64,000 nucleotides of DNA from Medicago truncatula (lineage: Eukaryota; Streptophyta; Magnoliopsida; Fabales; Fabaceae), in the NCBI RefSeq assembly GCF_003473485.1, contig NC_053042.1:9568501-9632500 (forward strand), given 5' to 3'. Of the stretch, positions 12,619 to 23,740 are shown piece after piece. Numbering within the stretch: the stretch's first letter is position 1; every line of letters starts with the position of its first letter. The notes beneath the pieces were generated by a model. It was not told the origin of the DNA, ran no database searches, and saw only the letters and a list, made by a program, of their open reading frames with translations. The position numbers and the translations under genes are program-made.

Positions 12619-13084
12619 TATGGGCGGATTCATTTGAGAGCAATGTGGAGTTAAAGCTCCACATAAAATTTTACTTTTTTTTTTCATAAATAAAACACAT
12701 GTTAAAAAAAAGATCTTTTGAATGTTTTGTCATTTGTTAATGATACCAAAAAATAATTATAAGAAATGAGGAATGAGGGATGAGAAGAAATTATATCTAA
12801 AGTTATTAAAATTTGCAATAAGCATGATATTGATGTGCCTGATATGGATGCACCGTATACGCAAATGAAGTAACTTTTCATTGAAAAACACCAATTATTT
12901 ATTAAAAAGTTATATATTTAATATAAAATACACAAGTTATAAGAGAAACTTACCATTTTAAATTTCTTAACATGTGCAAATTTACACATGATAGAAAAAA
13001 CTCTTCTTATTTTTAATATAATTTGCATTATTGTTTCTTCAAAATTTTAGCCCCATATATACTAAATGTCTGGATCCGCCCTTG
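12619..13084. mobile_element. hAT-family non-autonomous element with 8-bp target duplication
   Basis: The ends read TATGGGCGGATTCA and, inverted, CAAGGGCGGATCCA. The flanks are ATGATGCG (12611-12618) and ATGATGTG (13085-13092), a 7 of 8 match, as expected for an 8-bp hAT target duplication. The terminal block GTGGAGTTAAAGCTCCACAT and the 3' block CCCCATATATACTAAATGTC match the element at 35431-36111, so both belong to one family. No transposase is readable here. Confidence 0.8.
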
Positions 13085-13144
13085 ATGATGTGGTATGAGG
13101 AGAAAGATATAAAAAAAAAATGATATGTTATCCTTTAGATCATA

Positions 13145-13272
13145 CACAATGTTTTAAGAATCATAACTCAGTTGATAGAGACATTGCATTATGTAGAGAC
13201 TAGGTTTGAGCTTTAAATTCGTCACTTATTGATCTTAAATAGTAAATTTCTATTACTTGAAAAAAAAATTTT
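13145..13272 (+). mobile_element. Degenerate tRNA-derived SINE
   Basis: It contains an A-box-like TAACTCAGTTGATAGAGAC and a B-box-like AGGTTTGAGCTTTAAAT, followed by CACTTATTGATCTTA and an A-run at about 13260-13268. The order matches the intact SINE at 23610-23740, with many substitutions. Confidence 0.5.
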
Positions 13273-13490
13273 GTCTAAACATAACCATCCTAATTTTTTT
13301 CCCATCTTTGTCTATTTACAAAATTGTGTATATAAATATTGAATGATATAATAATATACAGATTATTTCACCATTAAATACCGCAATTAGATATTCCTTG
13401 ATAAAAACAAGGTAACAACACTAAATTAAAATCTCTAAAAAAAAACACTAAATTAAAAAAAAAAGAAGTTAATTTTCATGAATTAGATAC

Positions 13491-13800
13491 GGCTTAATTG
13501 CTCTTTTGGACCCCTATCTTTTCAAAAGTTGCGGTTATGGACCCCTAACTAATTTAAATACAAAACAGCCCCATATGTTTTGATTCTTTGGCAGTTTTAG
13601 ACCCCCAAGGCAAAAAAAAATAAAATGACACGTGGCACCTCACTTAGGGTGCCACGTCAGCGTTGACTGAGTCAACAATGGACTGAGGGTCCAAAACTGC
13701 CAAAGAATCAAAACATAGGGGGCTGTTTTGTATTTAAATTAGTTAGGGGTCCATAACCGCAACTTTTAAAAAGATAGGGGTCCAAAAGTGCAATTAAACC
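13491..13800. mobile_element. Mutator-like MITE with 9-bp target duplication
   Basis: This 310-bp foldback element has terminal inverted repeats of about 110 bp. The left end GGCTTAATTGCTCTTTTGGA pairs with the inverted right end GGTTTAATTGCACTTTTGGA, and both arms contain TTGCGGTTATGGACCCCTAA. It is flanked by perfect 9-bp direct repeats ATTAGATAC at 13482-13490 and 13801-13809, the signature of Mutator-superfamily insertion. The centre holds a second palindrome around ACACGTGGCACC and GGTGCCACGT, a G-box/ABRE-like core. It has no coding capacity. Confidence 0.93.
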
Positions 13801-13809
13801 ATTAGATAC

Positions 13810-15240
13810 TGTAACCAACATTACATGTAATTTTCATATATATTTAGGTCTCCAAGTTTAAATTTTGGAACATTTTGTGAAGCTCTTACATGTAACCAAC
13901 ATTACATGTAATTGTTCGCTGTAAATAGCACAGCTCTTAAAATATTGTCATGGTGTTGGTTTATTATGAGGGTGAAGATGACTAATTTAGAATCAGTTGG
14001 TTGTACTCAAATAGGATAGTCTTTTGTCTTTATATTTTGTTGGAGTATCCATGTTAGTATTTTTTTTTTTTGGAGTAATGTCCTAGGTTCGAACTCATAT
14101 GCAATATTTCTATCAATTGAATTAAACTCACGGAAATGTATTCATGATAGTGTTACTTCCTTTAATATAGCGTTGCTTATCTAAAAATAACTAATCTAAT
14201 CCTAGTTTAAATTTTAAATCCAATCTAAATTAAGCCATTCTTAAAAAATCTTATGCAATGCAAATTCAATTTTGAATTAAAAAATAATACTAAATGATAG
14301 AATTTCGTTCAAAATAAGATGCAAAGAGCATCACCACTTCTATATATAATCAAAAAAGAAGTACATGAAAAAAATGGGGGATTAGATCAAAACCTTTCCA
14401 AAAAGATAATAAATCTAAAATTGAGCATTCCCAACCTGTTCCTAATTTCTCCCTGATAAAGTCAGGGACTTCTTCATTCTTTATTTGATAAAAGTGGAAC
14501 GATCATAATGTAATGATAAATTATAATGATTTAACTGTTTTTTTTAAGGATAATGATTTATCTGTTAAAGTGTCGTATGATTCAATTATTTTAAAAATCA
14601 CTCAATTATTCAGTGGCAACATAAATTATTGATAGCAGTTGTAACAATATTTTTTTACTTATACACCATTTTCTTATTTAGTACAATTTTTTTTGAATTG
14701 ACCACTTTCAAGCATTCTCTACTATCATTGAGTAATGATGTTTCTCTTCATCTTTTATTATACATATATTAAAAATAGAAAACAAGATATAGTGCAATAG
14801 TATATGTATTAAATAGAGAATATCATCATTGTAATTGTAATTATCCATACATATTTTGCTCAATAAAAAACACACAAATATTAGGATACTTGAGCAGTAT
14901 CCATTTACATTCAAAAAGAAAAAGAAAGACAATTATTCTATGCTTCTTTTATTGTCTTGGAAACAAGACAATAGTATAACATCATATAGAAAAACTTAAT
15001 TTGAATCATGACCAGAAGTCCCATCATATTGCTTTATTTTATCTTTAGCAGAAATTTAAATATATAAGATAGCAACACCCACTCTTAATATTCTCTTTTC
15101 AACACTATCTTTTTTACCAGGTTAAATTCATGCATGTCTCTTAAAACCGAGTCTCACGTAAAGTGTTGAAACTTGCATGAATTTCACTCGGTAATAGAGA
15201 AAGTACTGAAAAGAGAGTATTAGAGTTTGACCTTGAAATT
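13810..15240. other. Intergenic between the two lactonase copies, no gene seen
   Basis: AT-rich sequence with low-complexity runs. A partial SINE B-box-like TAGGTTCGAACTC occurs at about 14082-14094. Nothing else is recognised. Confidence 0.5.
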
Positions 15241-15253
15241 ACTTGGATCGCAT

Positions 15254-16962
15254 CTACCTATAGAGCCTTGAAGCAGCACCCTTGTCCAAGAACCATTTGA
15301 TATCTCCTTCAGGATTCACCTTTTGAATAGGAAGCTTATTATCATTAGGACCTTTCTCAAGTGCAGAGTAAACAGCATCAGCTTTACCAGCACCAGTCAC
15401 AACCATAGCAATATTTGAAGTAGCATTAATCACTGGCAATGTGAAAGTAATCCTCTCCGGCGGTGGTTTAGGTGCATTCTTAAGATATGTAACCCACTTA
15501 CTAGTCTCATTCACTGCAGGGTACCCTGGAAACAAAGAAGCTACATGTCCATCAGGTCCCATATCTAATAGCATAAGATCAAATTTTGGGAAGCCAGTTA
15601 GGGATGATGTTGATATCACATTGCTTGTGACCAAACGTCTTAGGGTTGTCTCATAAACATCTGCTGCTCCATCAGCTGGTAATGCATCATCAATTGTGCT
15701 CACATTTAGTGGGGGAATTGGTACCTTCCAAATACAACAATGTGACTTAGTTCTGATGAAATCTTTTATAGGGAATAAAAATGTTGACGGAAAATTTTAG
15801 AGAACTAAAACGTGTGATTTTATTTTATAGAGACAAAAACCGAAATTCTAGATATTAGTGAGATGTGGTTAAATATTTGAGTAAATTTTGTTATAATGTG
15901 AATGCAAAACTGAGAATTTAGCAAGAAATTTTCAAATGAGACATAAAAGTTAATATATAATGTATGTATGTCTACCTTGGAGATGAAGCTATCGTTAGCA
16001 AGTTTGTAATTGCTATCAACGTGAGTCTTTGGCACTACTCTCTCATCCACCAAAAATATGTGCCACTTAGACCAATCAATGGTGTCACAATATGGTGGTT
16101 CCACCAGCTTCCTGAAATTGTGAATTCAAGAATTCATTGGATCTTCATACTTAGTTTATATGTGATAATCACTTGTTAATTAGCACCATTTTATTTTTAA
16201 ACTATAAAAAGGAAAAAGTTTCTATTTATTGCCAATTTTCTAGGGCCAAATAGCTGAAAATCTGGACCGTTAGATGAAAGTCAAATAATTTGTATTTAAA
16301 AAATGTATCTTAAAGCTCATTAAACGGAGGCAAAATATAAGTCTGGAGGATTTCCATCCAACGATTGAGCTCCATTGACTAGGTGCTTACTGCTTTCCAT
16401 GATCGCATGGAATTAATTTGAGTTCAAGAGTACGATGATAGGGTCTTAGGTGTTATCAGTGCTAGGAGTTTCATGTTGTAATCTCAATGGCGGAGTTCAA
16501 ATCTCCTCGGAGATAGTTGTTTACTTGTCATTAATGTCACTTTAATTAGTAATAGTTTCTCATATATCCATTTTTTAAAAAGTAAGATGATACGAAAAAG
16601 ATGAAACAATACCTTAGATACTTGACGGGTCCAGGAGACAAAACAACGGTGAAACGCCCCTTCTCCCTAATGTATTTTTCGGAGAGGTCTGCAACATATT
16701 TGGCCAAAGACACAGCAAGATGCTCCTTGCTTAGCACATGCACATCCTTGTTATTATTCATTGATGCCTTCACCAAGCCACCAACATGAATTCTCTTAGG
16801 TTTCAAAGAAGATACATTGTGTCTTAGAGGGCTATAGAGGTGTTTTTGTACCAATTGAGGTGACACCAATGACATGGTTGAGGATTGTGTTTGTGACTTA
16901 TGTTTGGAATGCAACATGCTTTGAGGAGTGCATGAAAGGGACAGAAATGTGGAAGTAGCCAT
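15254..16962 (-). CDS. 6-phosphogluconolactonase-like protein (copy 2, altered active-site loop)
   Basis: This is a tandem paralogue of copy 1 with the same three-exon structure and intron phases: exons 16613-16962, 15976-16111 and 15254-15724, 957 bases or 318 residues. The frame is fully open. Conserved parts are WHIFLVDERVVP, SNYKL, LMLLDMGPDGHVASLFPG and FLDKGAAS, and the N terminus is again transit-peptide-like. The loop that reads SGGSLIKYLR in copy 1 reads SPGPVKYLR here: one codon is lost and the Gly-Gly-Ser is replaced (S109-P110-G111-P112). In the lactonase/NagB fold this loop binds the substrate phosphate, so activity may be lost or changed; that is inference. An in-frame Met at 16983 could start translation 7 residues earlier. 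Confidence 0.88.
16435..16555 (+). mobile_element. SINE-like fragment in intron 1 of lactonase copy 2
   Basis: It has a B-box-like GAGTTCAAATCTC and a tail reading GTCACTTTAATTAGTAATAG. A sequence of the same order (GAGTTCAATTCTC followed by ATCACTTTAATTAATAATAG) occurs in a spermine synthase intron at 38920-38990, so this is a dispersed tRNA-like repeat family. Confidence 0.5.
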
Positions 16963-17059
16963 TGATTGATTAGTTAGAAACAATGAGTTTAATTGAATAT
17001 TGTAAATATTGTAATGTGCATTATAATTGGTCCTTAGCCACCTTATTTATATGTTACAT

Positions 17060-17606
17060 TGGTAAGATTCTTTTATTACTCTAGCAAGCAAGGTATGGAT
17101 CCTTATGTAATTCTAGAAGCAATCACGTACAAAATCATTCAAATGTATATGTGAAGGAAACACCTTTAGAAGTTGTTTTATATGCTTTGTAAAGTTCATG
17201 ATTGTGCCTCTCATTGATTTGGAAATGAAATAGACATGTTTCTTTCTGAAAAGAAAAGAAAAATGCTTTTTTAATTGATGTTAACATTAATAAAAATACA
17301 ATAAATTTTGGACTTCATTTAAAAATAAATTTACATAGATTGATCTTGCTACAAATTAATATATAGTTTTATGTTATCTTGCTACAAATTAATAAAAAGT
17401 ATTGTGATTGTGCATCTCAAATATTGCGATTATGGCAATTTAAAAGTAGATATCACAATTGTAACCATCACAATTGCACAATCACGTACAATACTTTTTT
17501 ATTATGTCAAATATTAATAGTTATGTTGGTATTTTTGTCCGAGTTTAATTAGTATACAATGTAAAAATATTTTAAACATACGTCAAATGATATATTGTTA
17601 CATCAA
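17060..17606. other. Intergenic with an imperfect foldback
   Basis: It holds the promoter side of lactonase copy 2. An inverted repeat pairs AAAAAGTATTGTGATTGTGC (from 17394) with the reverse complement of the GCACAATCACGTACAATAC region ending near 17492. No gene is seen. Confidence 0.5.
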
Positions 17607-18285
17607 TGTGAGAGTTAACTTAAAATCAGAAATCTGGAGAATCGTGCCACGATGGAGAAGCATCGCGCCACGATTGTTGAAGCAAGATTCCTGGGAAGCT
17701 ACTGGAAATTTCGTGCCACGATGGCCCCGCATCGTGCCAAGATGGTCGCGCTGAAGATAAAATAAAAACGTATTTTCAGTTAGATTTGTTTCAGTTTTTT
17801 AAGGGTTTACTTTCACTATAAATACAGCCTTGTATCAGATGATAAAAGTGTGTAGAAAAACAAGGTTTAGAAACCAACATACAAACTAGGGTTTATAGAG
17901 AATTTCTCTTGGCAACAACTCTAGGGTTGGGATTGTTTTGATTCACCTTGAACAAAGCACTATTAGGATTGAGTCTCTTGATCACGGGAAGAGGCTGGGA
18001 CTTGGGTAGAATTAGGTTTGAAGACTGATTCTTGAAACTCAATATCTCTTTGTAAAGAAACTTATATCATTATAGTGGAACGGAGAGCTGCTCTCTCCCC
18101 CATACTAGGTCGTCATTAGACCGAACTGGGTAAACAAATATCTTGTGTTCTTTCTCTCTCTCTTCCTTTTATCTCTTGCTGTTTTGTTTGGATTATTTGC
18201 TACCCGCTTGATTTGATTACTTGATATTAATTTGCTCCACACATCAAGTTTTATTGGTGTGATTTTTCTCAACGAATTCACAACA
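17607..18285 (+). repeat. 5' LTR of the copia element
   Basis: 679 bp, TG...CA. It contains imperfect repeats of CGTGCCACGATGG near 17642-17745 and a probable promoter element TATAAATA at about 17817-17824. It keeps the 21-bp segment that is deleted from the 3' LTR. Confidence 0.95.
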
Positions 18286-18331
18286 ATTGGCGCCCACCGT
18301 GGGGCAAAGGTCAAATCAATAACCAGGTATC

Positions 18332-21300
18332 ATGGGTTCAAAGTGGGATATTGAAAAGTTTACCGGTAGTAACGACTTCGGGTTGTGGAAGGTAAAGATG
18401 AGGGCAATTCTAATTCAACAAAAGTGTGTTGAAGCATTGAAGGGAGAAGCACAGATGGCTGCACATCTGACACCTGCTGAGAAGACGGAGATGAATGATA
18501 AAGCGGTCAGCGCTATCATTCTGTGTCTTGGGGATAAGGTGTTGAGAGAAGTATCAAGGGAGACTACTGCTGTGTCTATGTGGAATAAACTTGATTCATT
18601 ATACATGACCAAGTCTTTGGCACATAGACAGTGTCTGAAACAACAACTCTACTTTTATCGAATGGTGGAGTCAAAACCTATAATGGAGCAACTGACGAAG
18701 TTCAATAAGATTATTGATGATTTGGCGAACATAGATGTTAATCTGGAAGACGAGGATAAAGCCTTACACCTACTGTGTGCTTTACCTAGGTCTTTTGAGA
18801 ATTTCAAGGATATTATGCTTTATGGCAAAAAGGGCACTATCACTTTGGAGGAAGTGCAAGCAGCTTTAAGAACCAAAGAGTTAACCAAGTTCAAAGAGTT
18901 GAAGGTTGATGATAGTGGAGAAGGCTTGAATGTCTCAAGGGGGAGAAGTCATAACAGAGGAAAAGGGAAAGCCAAGAATTCTAGGTCAAAGTCTAGGTCG
19001 AAGGGTGATGGCAATAAAACACAGTACAAATGTTTTATTTGTCACAATCCAGGTCACTTCAAGAAGGATTGTCCGGAGAGAAAGGACAATGGAGGTGGTA
19101 ATCCATCCGTTCAGATTGCAAGTAAAGATGAGGGTTATGAGAGTGCTGGAGCACTAACTGTGACAAGTTGGGAACCTGAAAAGGGATGGGTCTTGGACTC
19201 TGGGTGCTCTTATCACATCTGTCCAAGAAAGGAGTACTTTGAAACGTTAGAGCTGGAAGAAGGTGGAGTAGTTCGCCTTGGCAATAATAAGGCTTGTAAA
19301 ATTCAAGGTATTGGCACTATCCGTCTCAAAATGTTTGATGATCGTGATTTCCTTTTGAAGGATATGAGGTATATTCCTGAACTTAGGAGAAATTTAATAT
19401 CCATAAGCATGTTTGATGGTCTAGGCTATTGCACTAGAATTGAACGTGGTGTGATGAGGATTTCTCATGGTGCATTGGTTATATCTAAAGGGTCTAAAAT
19501 ACATGCTTTATATATTTTAGAAGGTTCCACCGTAATAGCTCATGCATCGGTTGCTAGTGTTGACACTCTGGATATAACTAAACTATGGCATTTGAGGTTA
19601 GGTCATGTCAGTGAGAGGGGTTTGGTTGAGCTAGCTAAACAAGGTTTGCTAGGGAATGAAAAATTGAACAAACTAGATTTCTGTGATAACTGCACATTAG
19701 GCAAACAACACAAGGTGAAGTTTGGAGTGGGTGTACATAAATCTAGTAGGCCTTTTGAGTATGTTCATTCGGATCTTTGGGGTCCAGCATCGGTCAAGAC
19801 TCATGGGGGAGGTTCATATTTCATGTCTATCATTGATGATTATTCTAGAAGAGTATGGGTTTACATTCTGAAGAATAAAAGTGATGCCTTTGAAAAATTC
19901 AAAGAATGGGATATACTTATAGAAAATCAGATTGGAACTAAACTGAAAGTTTTGAGAACTGACAATGGCCTGGAGTTTGTTTCAGAGCAGTTTAATGAGT
20001 TTTGCAGGAAGAAAGGTATAAAGAGGCATAGAACCGTGGCATACACACCTCAACAGAATGGTCTTGCTGAAAAAATGAACATGACTTTGTTGGAGCGTGT
20101 GAGGTGTATGCTGTTGGGAGCTGGATTGTCCAAGAGTTTCTGGGGAGAGGCTGTTAGTACTGCAGCATATTTGATTAACAGATGTCCATCAACATGGATA
20201 GATCTCAAGACACCTATGGAGGTTTGGAGTGGGAGACCGGTAGACTACTCTAACTTGAAAGTTTTCGGAGCTTTAGTGTTTGCTCATGTCAGACAAGACA
20301 AACTTGATGCTAGAGCTGTGAAGTGTATTTTCATGGGTTATCTTGAAGGTGTGAAAGGTTATAGATTGTGGAAGATGGAACCTGGAGGATCAAAATTTAT
20401 TATAAGCAGGGATGTTACTTTTGATGAGACCCGCATGGGGATGAAGTGCAAAGACCTGGATATAAGCTCGGAAACGGGGATAGAGAAAATTCAGTTTGAG
20501 GTGGAGCCTATCACTGATGAAAGGGAAGAGGAGGATCATACTCCAGTACCTGATGAGAGTGAAGGCCAAGAGATAGTTAATCCTGACTATCAGCTATCAA
20601 GAGATAGGACGAGGAGACAAATTAATCCACCTGATAGATACGGTTATGCTTTGAATGTGGCTGAAGAATTGCAAGACTCGAAACCAAAGAACTTCAGGGA
20701 AGCATTAGAAAGCAATGAAAACAATGACTGGCTGAAGGCAATGAATGAGGAAATGCTTTCATTGGAGAAGAACCAGACTTGGAAACTTGTTGCATTACCT
20801 AAGAATCAAAGGATAGTGGGAAGCAAGTGAGTGTTTAAGAAGAAAGAAGGTATACCAGGGGTCGAAGCACCAAGGTATAAGGCAAGACTTGTAGCAAAGG
20901 GTTTTACTCAGGTGGAAGGGATTGATTACAACGAAATCTTTTCACCGGTGGTAAAACATTGTTCTATAAGGGTACTTATGGCGATTGTTAATATGTATGA
21001 TCTTGAGTTAGAACAGATGGATGTGAAGACCGCATTTCTACATGGAGAGTTGGAAGAAACTATCTATATGCAACAACCAGAAGGTTTTGTAGAAGACAAT
21101 ACAAAAGTGTGTTTGTTGAAGAAATCTTTGTATGGGTTGAAGCAAAGTCCAAGGCAGTGGTATCGTCGGTTTGATGAGTTCCTAGTAAAGGCTGGTTTTG
21201 TGAGAAGCAACTATGATAGTTGTGTTTACATGATGAGAAGGAATGAGAAAGTCATTCTCTATCTTCTCCTTTATGTAGATGATATTTTTATGGCAAGTTC

Positions 21301-22246
21301 TGACAGACAAGAGATTCAGAAGCTCAAGGAAAGATTGAATGATGAATTTGAGATGAAGGATCTTGGTAATGCAAAGAAGATACTTGGTATGGATATCATA
21401 AGGGACCGGAACAAAGGTGAGTTGTTCTTATCTCAGCAGGGGTACTTGAGGAAAGTGGTGGAGCGGTTCAGAATGAAAGATTCTAAAGTCGTTAGCACTC
21501 CTCTTGGTCACCACACAAAGCTATCTATAAAGCAGTGTCCTCAATCCGATGAAGAGAAAAGCAAGATGAAGGGTACTCCCTATACAAGTGGGGTTGGAAG
21601 CATCATGTATGGTATGGTTTGTAGTAGACCGGACTTATCCTACGCAATTAGTGTGATAAGTCGGTTTATGGCAAATCCGGGTCAAGTACACTGGCAAGCT
21701 TTGAAGTGGGTTCTGAGATATTTGAATGGATCCTTGAAAGGTGGTCTAAGGTATACAAGGTCACAACCAGGTAGGGATGCTTTGGAGGGATATGTGGATG
21801 CGGACTATGCAGGTAACGTAGACACTAGAAAATCTTTGTCAGGTTTTGTGTTTACATTGTTCGGTACAGCGGTAACTTGGAAGGCAAATCAACAATCAGT
21901 TGTAGCCCTTTCAACAACTCAAGCAGAGTACATAGCCCTTGTTGAAAGGGTCAAGGAAGCCATATGGTTGAAAGGTATGATTGGAAAATTGGGGATTAGT
22001 CAAGGGTGTGTGAAGATACATTGTGATAGCCAAAGTGCCATTCATTTGGCAAATCATCAAGTATATCATGAAAGAACAAAGCACATTGACATTCGTTTGC
22101 ACTTTGTCAGAGACATGATTGAGACAAAGGAGATCATGGTAGAGAAAGTGGCATCAGAAGACAATCCAGCAGACATGTTCACCAAATCATTACCAAGATC
22201 AAGGTTCAAGCATTGCTTGGACTTGATAAACTTCATTGAATCATAG
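18332..22246 (+). pseudogene. Copia gag-pol polyprotein with one in-frame stop
   Basis: One frame of about 1,304 codons reads in order: GAG; a CCHC knuckle CFICHNPGHFKKDC (from residue 234); aspartic protease VLDSGCSYHI (catalytic D289); the pre-integrase WHLRLGH; integrase with HSDLWGP, RTDNGLEF (D544) and the Glu of GLAEKMN (E580); reverse transcriptase with the YVDD box near 21272-21283; and RNase H with ALSTTQAEYIAL. A TGA at 20828-20830, at the start of the reverse transcriptase, stands where related copia proteins have Trp. The frame is otherwise open to the TAG at 22244-22246. This copy should make no full polyprotein unless the stop is read through. Residues such as RTDNGLEF point to the Tork/Tnt1 branch. 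Confidence 0.93.
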
Positions 22247-22324
22247 ATGAAGGATTGGAGAGAGCAGCAAAGTGATTGATGGTTAAATTGGCATCATCAC
22301 TGATTTGAAGTCAAGGTGGAGAAT

Positions 22325-22987
22325 TGTGAGAGTTAACTTAAAATCAGAAATCTGGAGAATCGTGCCACGATGGAGAAGCATCGCGCCACGATTGTTGAAG
22401 CAAGATTCTTGGGAAGCTACTGGAAATTTTGTGCCACGATGGTCGCGCTGAAGATAAAATAAAAACGTATTTTCAGTTAGATTTGTTTCAGTTTTTTGAG
22501 GGTTTACTTTCCAATATAAATACAGCCTTGTATCAGATGATAAAAGTGTGTAGAAAAACAAGGTTTAGAAACCAACATACAAACTAGGGTTTATAGAGAA
22601 TTTCTCTTGGTAACAACTCTAGGGTTGGGATTGTTTTGATTCACCTTGAACAAAGCACTATTAGGATTGAGTCTCTTGGTCACGGGAAGAGGCTGGGACT
22701 TGGGTAGAATTAGGTTTGAAGACTGATTCTTGAAACTCAATATCTCTTTGTAAAGAAACTCATATCATTATAGTGGAACGGAGAGCTGCTCTCTCCCCCA
22801 GACTAGGTCATCATTAGACCGAACTGGGTAAACAAATATCTTGTGTTCTTTCTCTCTCTCTCTCTTCCTTTTATCTCTTGCTGTTTTGTTTGGATTATTT
22901 GCTACCCGCTTGATTTGATTACTTGTTATTAATTTGCTCCACACATCAAGTTTTATTGGTGTGATTTTTCTCAACGAATTCACAACA
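22325..22987 (+). repeat. 3' LTR of the copia element
   Basis: 663 bp, TG...CA, followed by the target duplication ATCAA at 22988-22992. It differs from the 5' LTR by the loss of 21 bp, a longer CT run near 22850, and about 10 substitutions. Confidence 0.95.
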
Positions 22988-23178
22988 ATCAATTAATAAA
23001 TCAAACAACTAATATGTTTTCACATTCATTAATTGACGTTGCAACACATTATATGTATAAAGTAATTGTAAACTGACACAATATATTAATTCTGTTTTTT
23101 TTTCATGACTTAAATATGTACCTTTAACTTGTCAACACCATTAATTCATTAACTCAAACAAGTTGAACTACCCAATCG

Positions 23179-23475
23179 CAGGGGCGGAGCCACCCCCCAG
23201 TTGCCCAGGCCCAGCTCCAACTTTCTTTGTAGCAAGCCCAGCCATTACTAGAACTTTTAGCTTTTCCTGCGGATTTTGGTGTAAATTTCACAGGAAACAC
23301 ATCTCCTGCAGATTTTGCCAAGGATTTAGGTTCCCAGGTGAGGTAATATCTTAGGATTTTAGGATCCTCCAGAAAGATATATCCATAGGAAATGTGAAAT
23401 TATTCGCAGGAAGACAGTAACGTTTTGCGATAAATTTTTTGCCCATACTCTATAAAATTTCTGGCTCTGCCACTG
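23179..23475. mobile_element. hAT-like MITE (CAGGGGCGGAGCCA ends)
   Basis: The left end is CAGGGGCGGAGCCA and the right end, inverted, is CAGTGGCAGAGCCA. These terminal repeats are common in plant hAT elements. The element is about 297 bp with no transposase. The 8-bp flanks (CCCAATCG and CGCAACCA) match only partly, so the target duplication is unclear. Confidence 0.75.
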
Positions 23476-23609
23476 CGCAACCACACAAACACTCAAAATA
23501 CCTGATGGAATAAATATGGAGCAAATTCAGAGACAATCTGGTGATTCCTTTATTGCACAATAGAAAAACATTGAGGATCAAAATAAAGCAATTAAAATGC
23601 TAGAGACGA

Positions 23610-23740
23610 GTCCCCGTGAGCATAGCTCAGTTGGCAGGGACAATGCATTGTTATATGCAGGGGTCGGGGTTTGAACCCTGGACACCCCACTTATTCATCT
23701 TATAAGGTGAATTCTAGCCACTAGACTACCTGACAAAAAA
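23610..23740 (+). mobile_element. tRNA-derived SINE with 16-bp target duplication
   Basis: It has internal RNA polymerase III promoter boxes: an A-box TAGCTCAGTTGGCAGG and a B-box GGGTTTGAACCC. These are followed by CACTTATTCATCTTATAAGG, TCTAGCCACTAGACTACC and a poly(A) tail. Perfect direct repeats AAAATGCTAGAGACGA lie at 23594-23609 and 23741-23756, proving retroposition by target-primed insertion. The exact duplication indicates a young copy. It is not a functional tRNA gene, because no acceptor stem closes. Confidence 0.93.

Larger units (their letters stand above)
17607..22987 (+). mobile_element. Ty1/copia LTR retrotransposon, nearly intact (Tork/Tnt1-like)
   Basis: The 5' LTR is 17607-18285 (679 bp) and the 3' LTR is 22325-22987 (663 bp); both run TG to CA. 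A 5-bp target duplication ATCAA lies at 17602-17606 and 22988-22992. The primer-binding region TGGCGCCCACCGTGGGGC follows the 5' LTR at 18288-18305, and a purine tract (AAGGTGGAGAAT) precedes the 3' LTR. By eye the LTRs differ at about 10 substitutions, a 21-bp deletion in the 3' copy between short GATGG repeats, and small indels. About 1.5% divergence suggests a fairly recent insertion. The single gag-pol frame is broken by one stop (separate entry). Confidence 0.95.

Noticed and set aside
12106-12687. 193-codon minus-strand reading frame
   Set aside because: It runs through a (TA)n microsatellite and hAT-element end sequence; the product is low-complexity with no family resemblance.
22283-22992. 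Minus-strand frames of 92 and 74 codons near the 3' LTR (and the matching one at 18105-18314)
   Set aside because: They are antisense to LTR sequence and have no family resemblance.
23618-23695. Possible tRNA gene
   Set aside because: A- and B-boxes are present, but no closed acceptor stem; a poly(A) tail and target duplication show a SINE.
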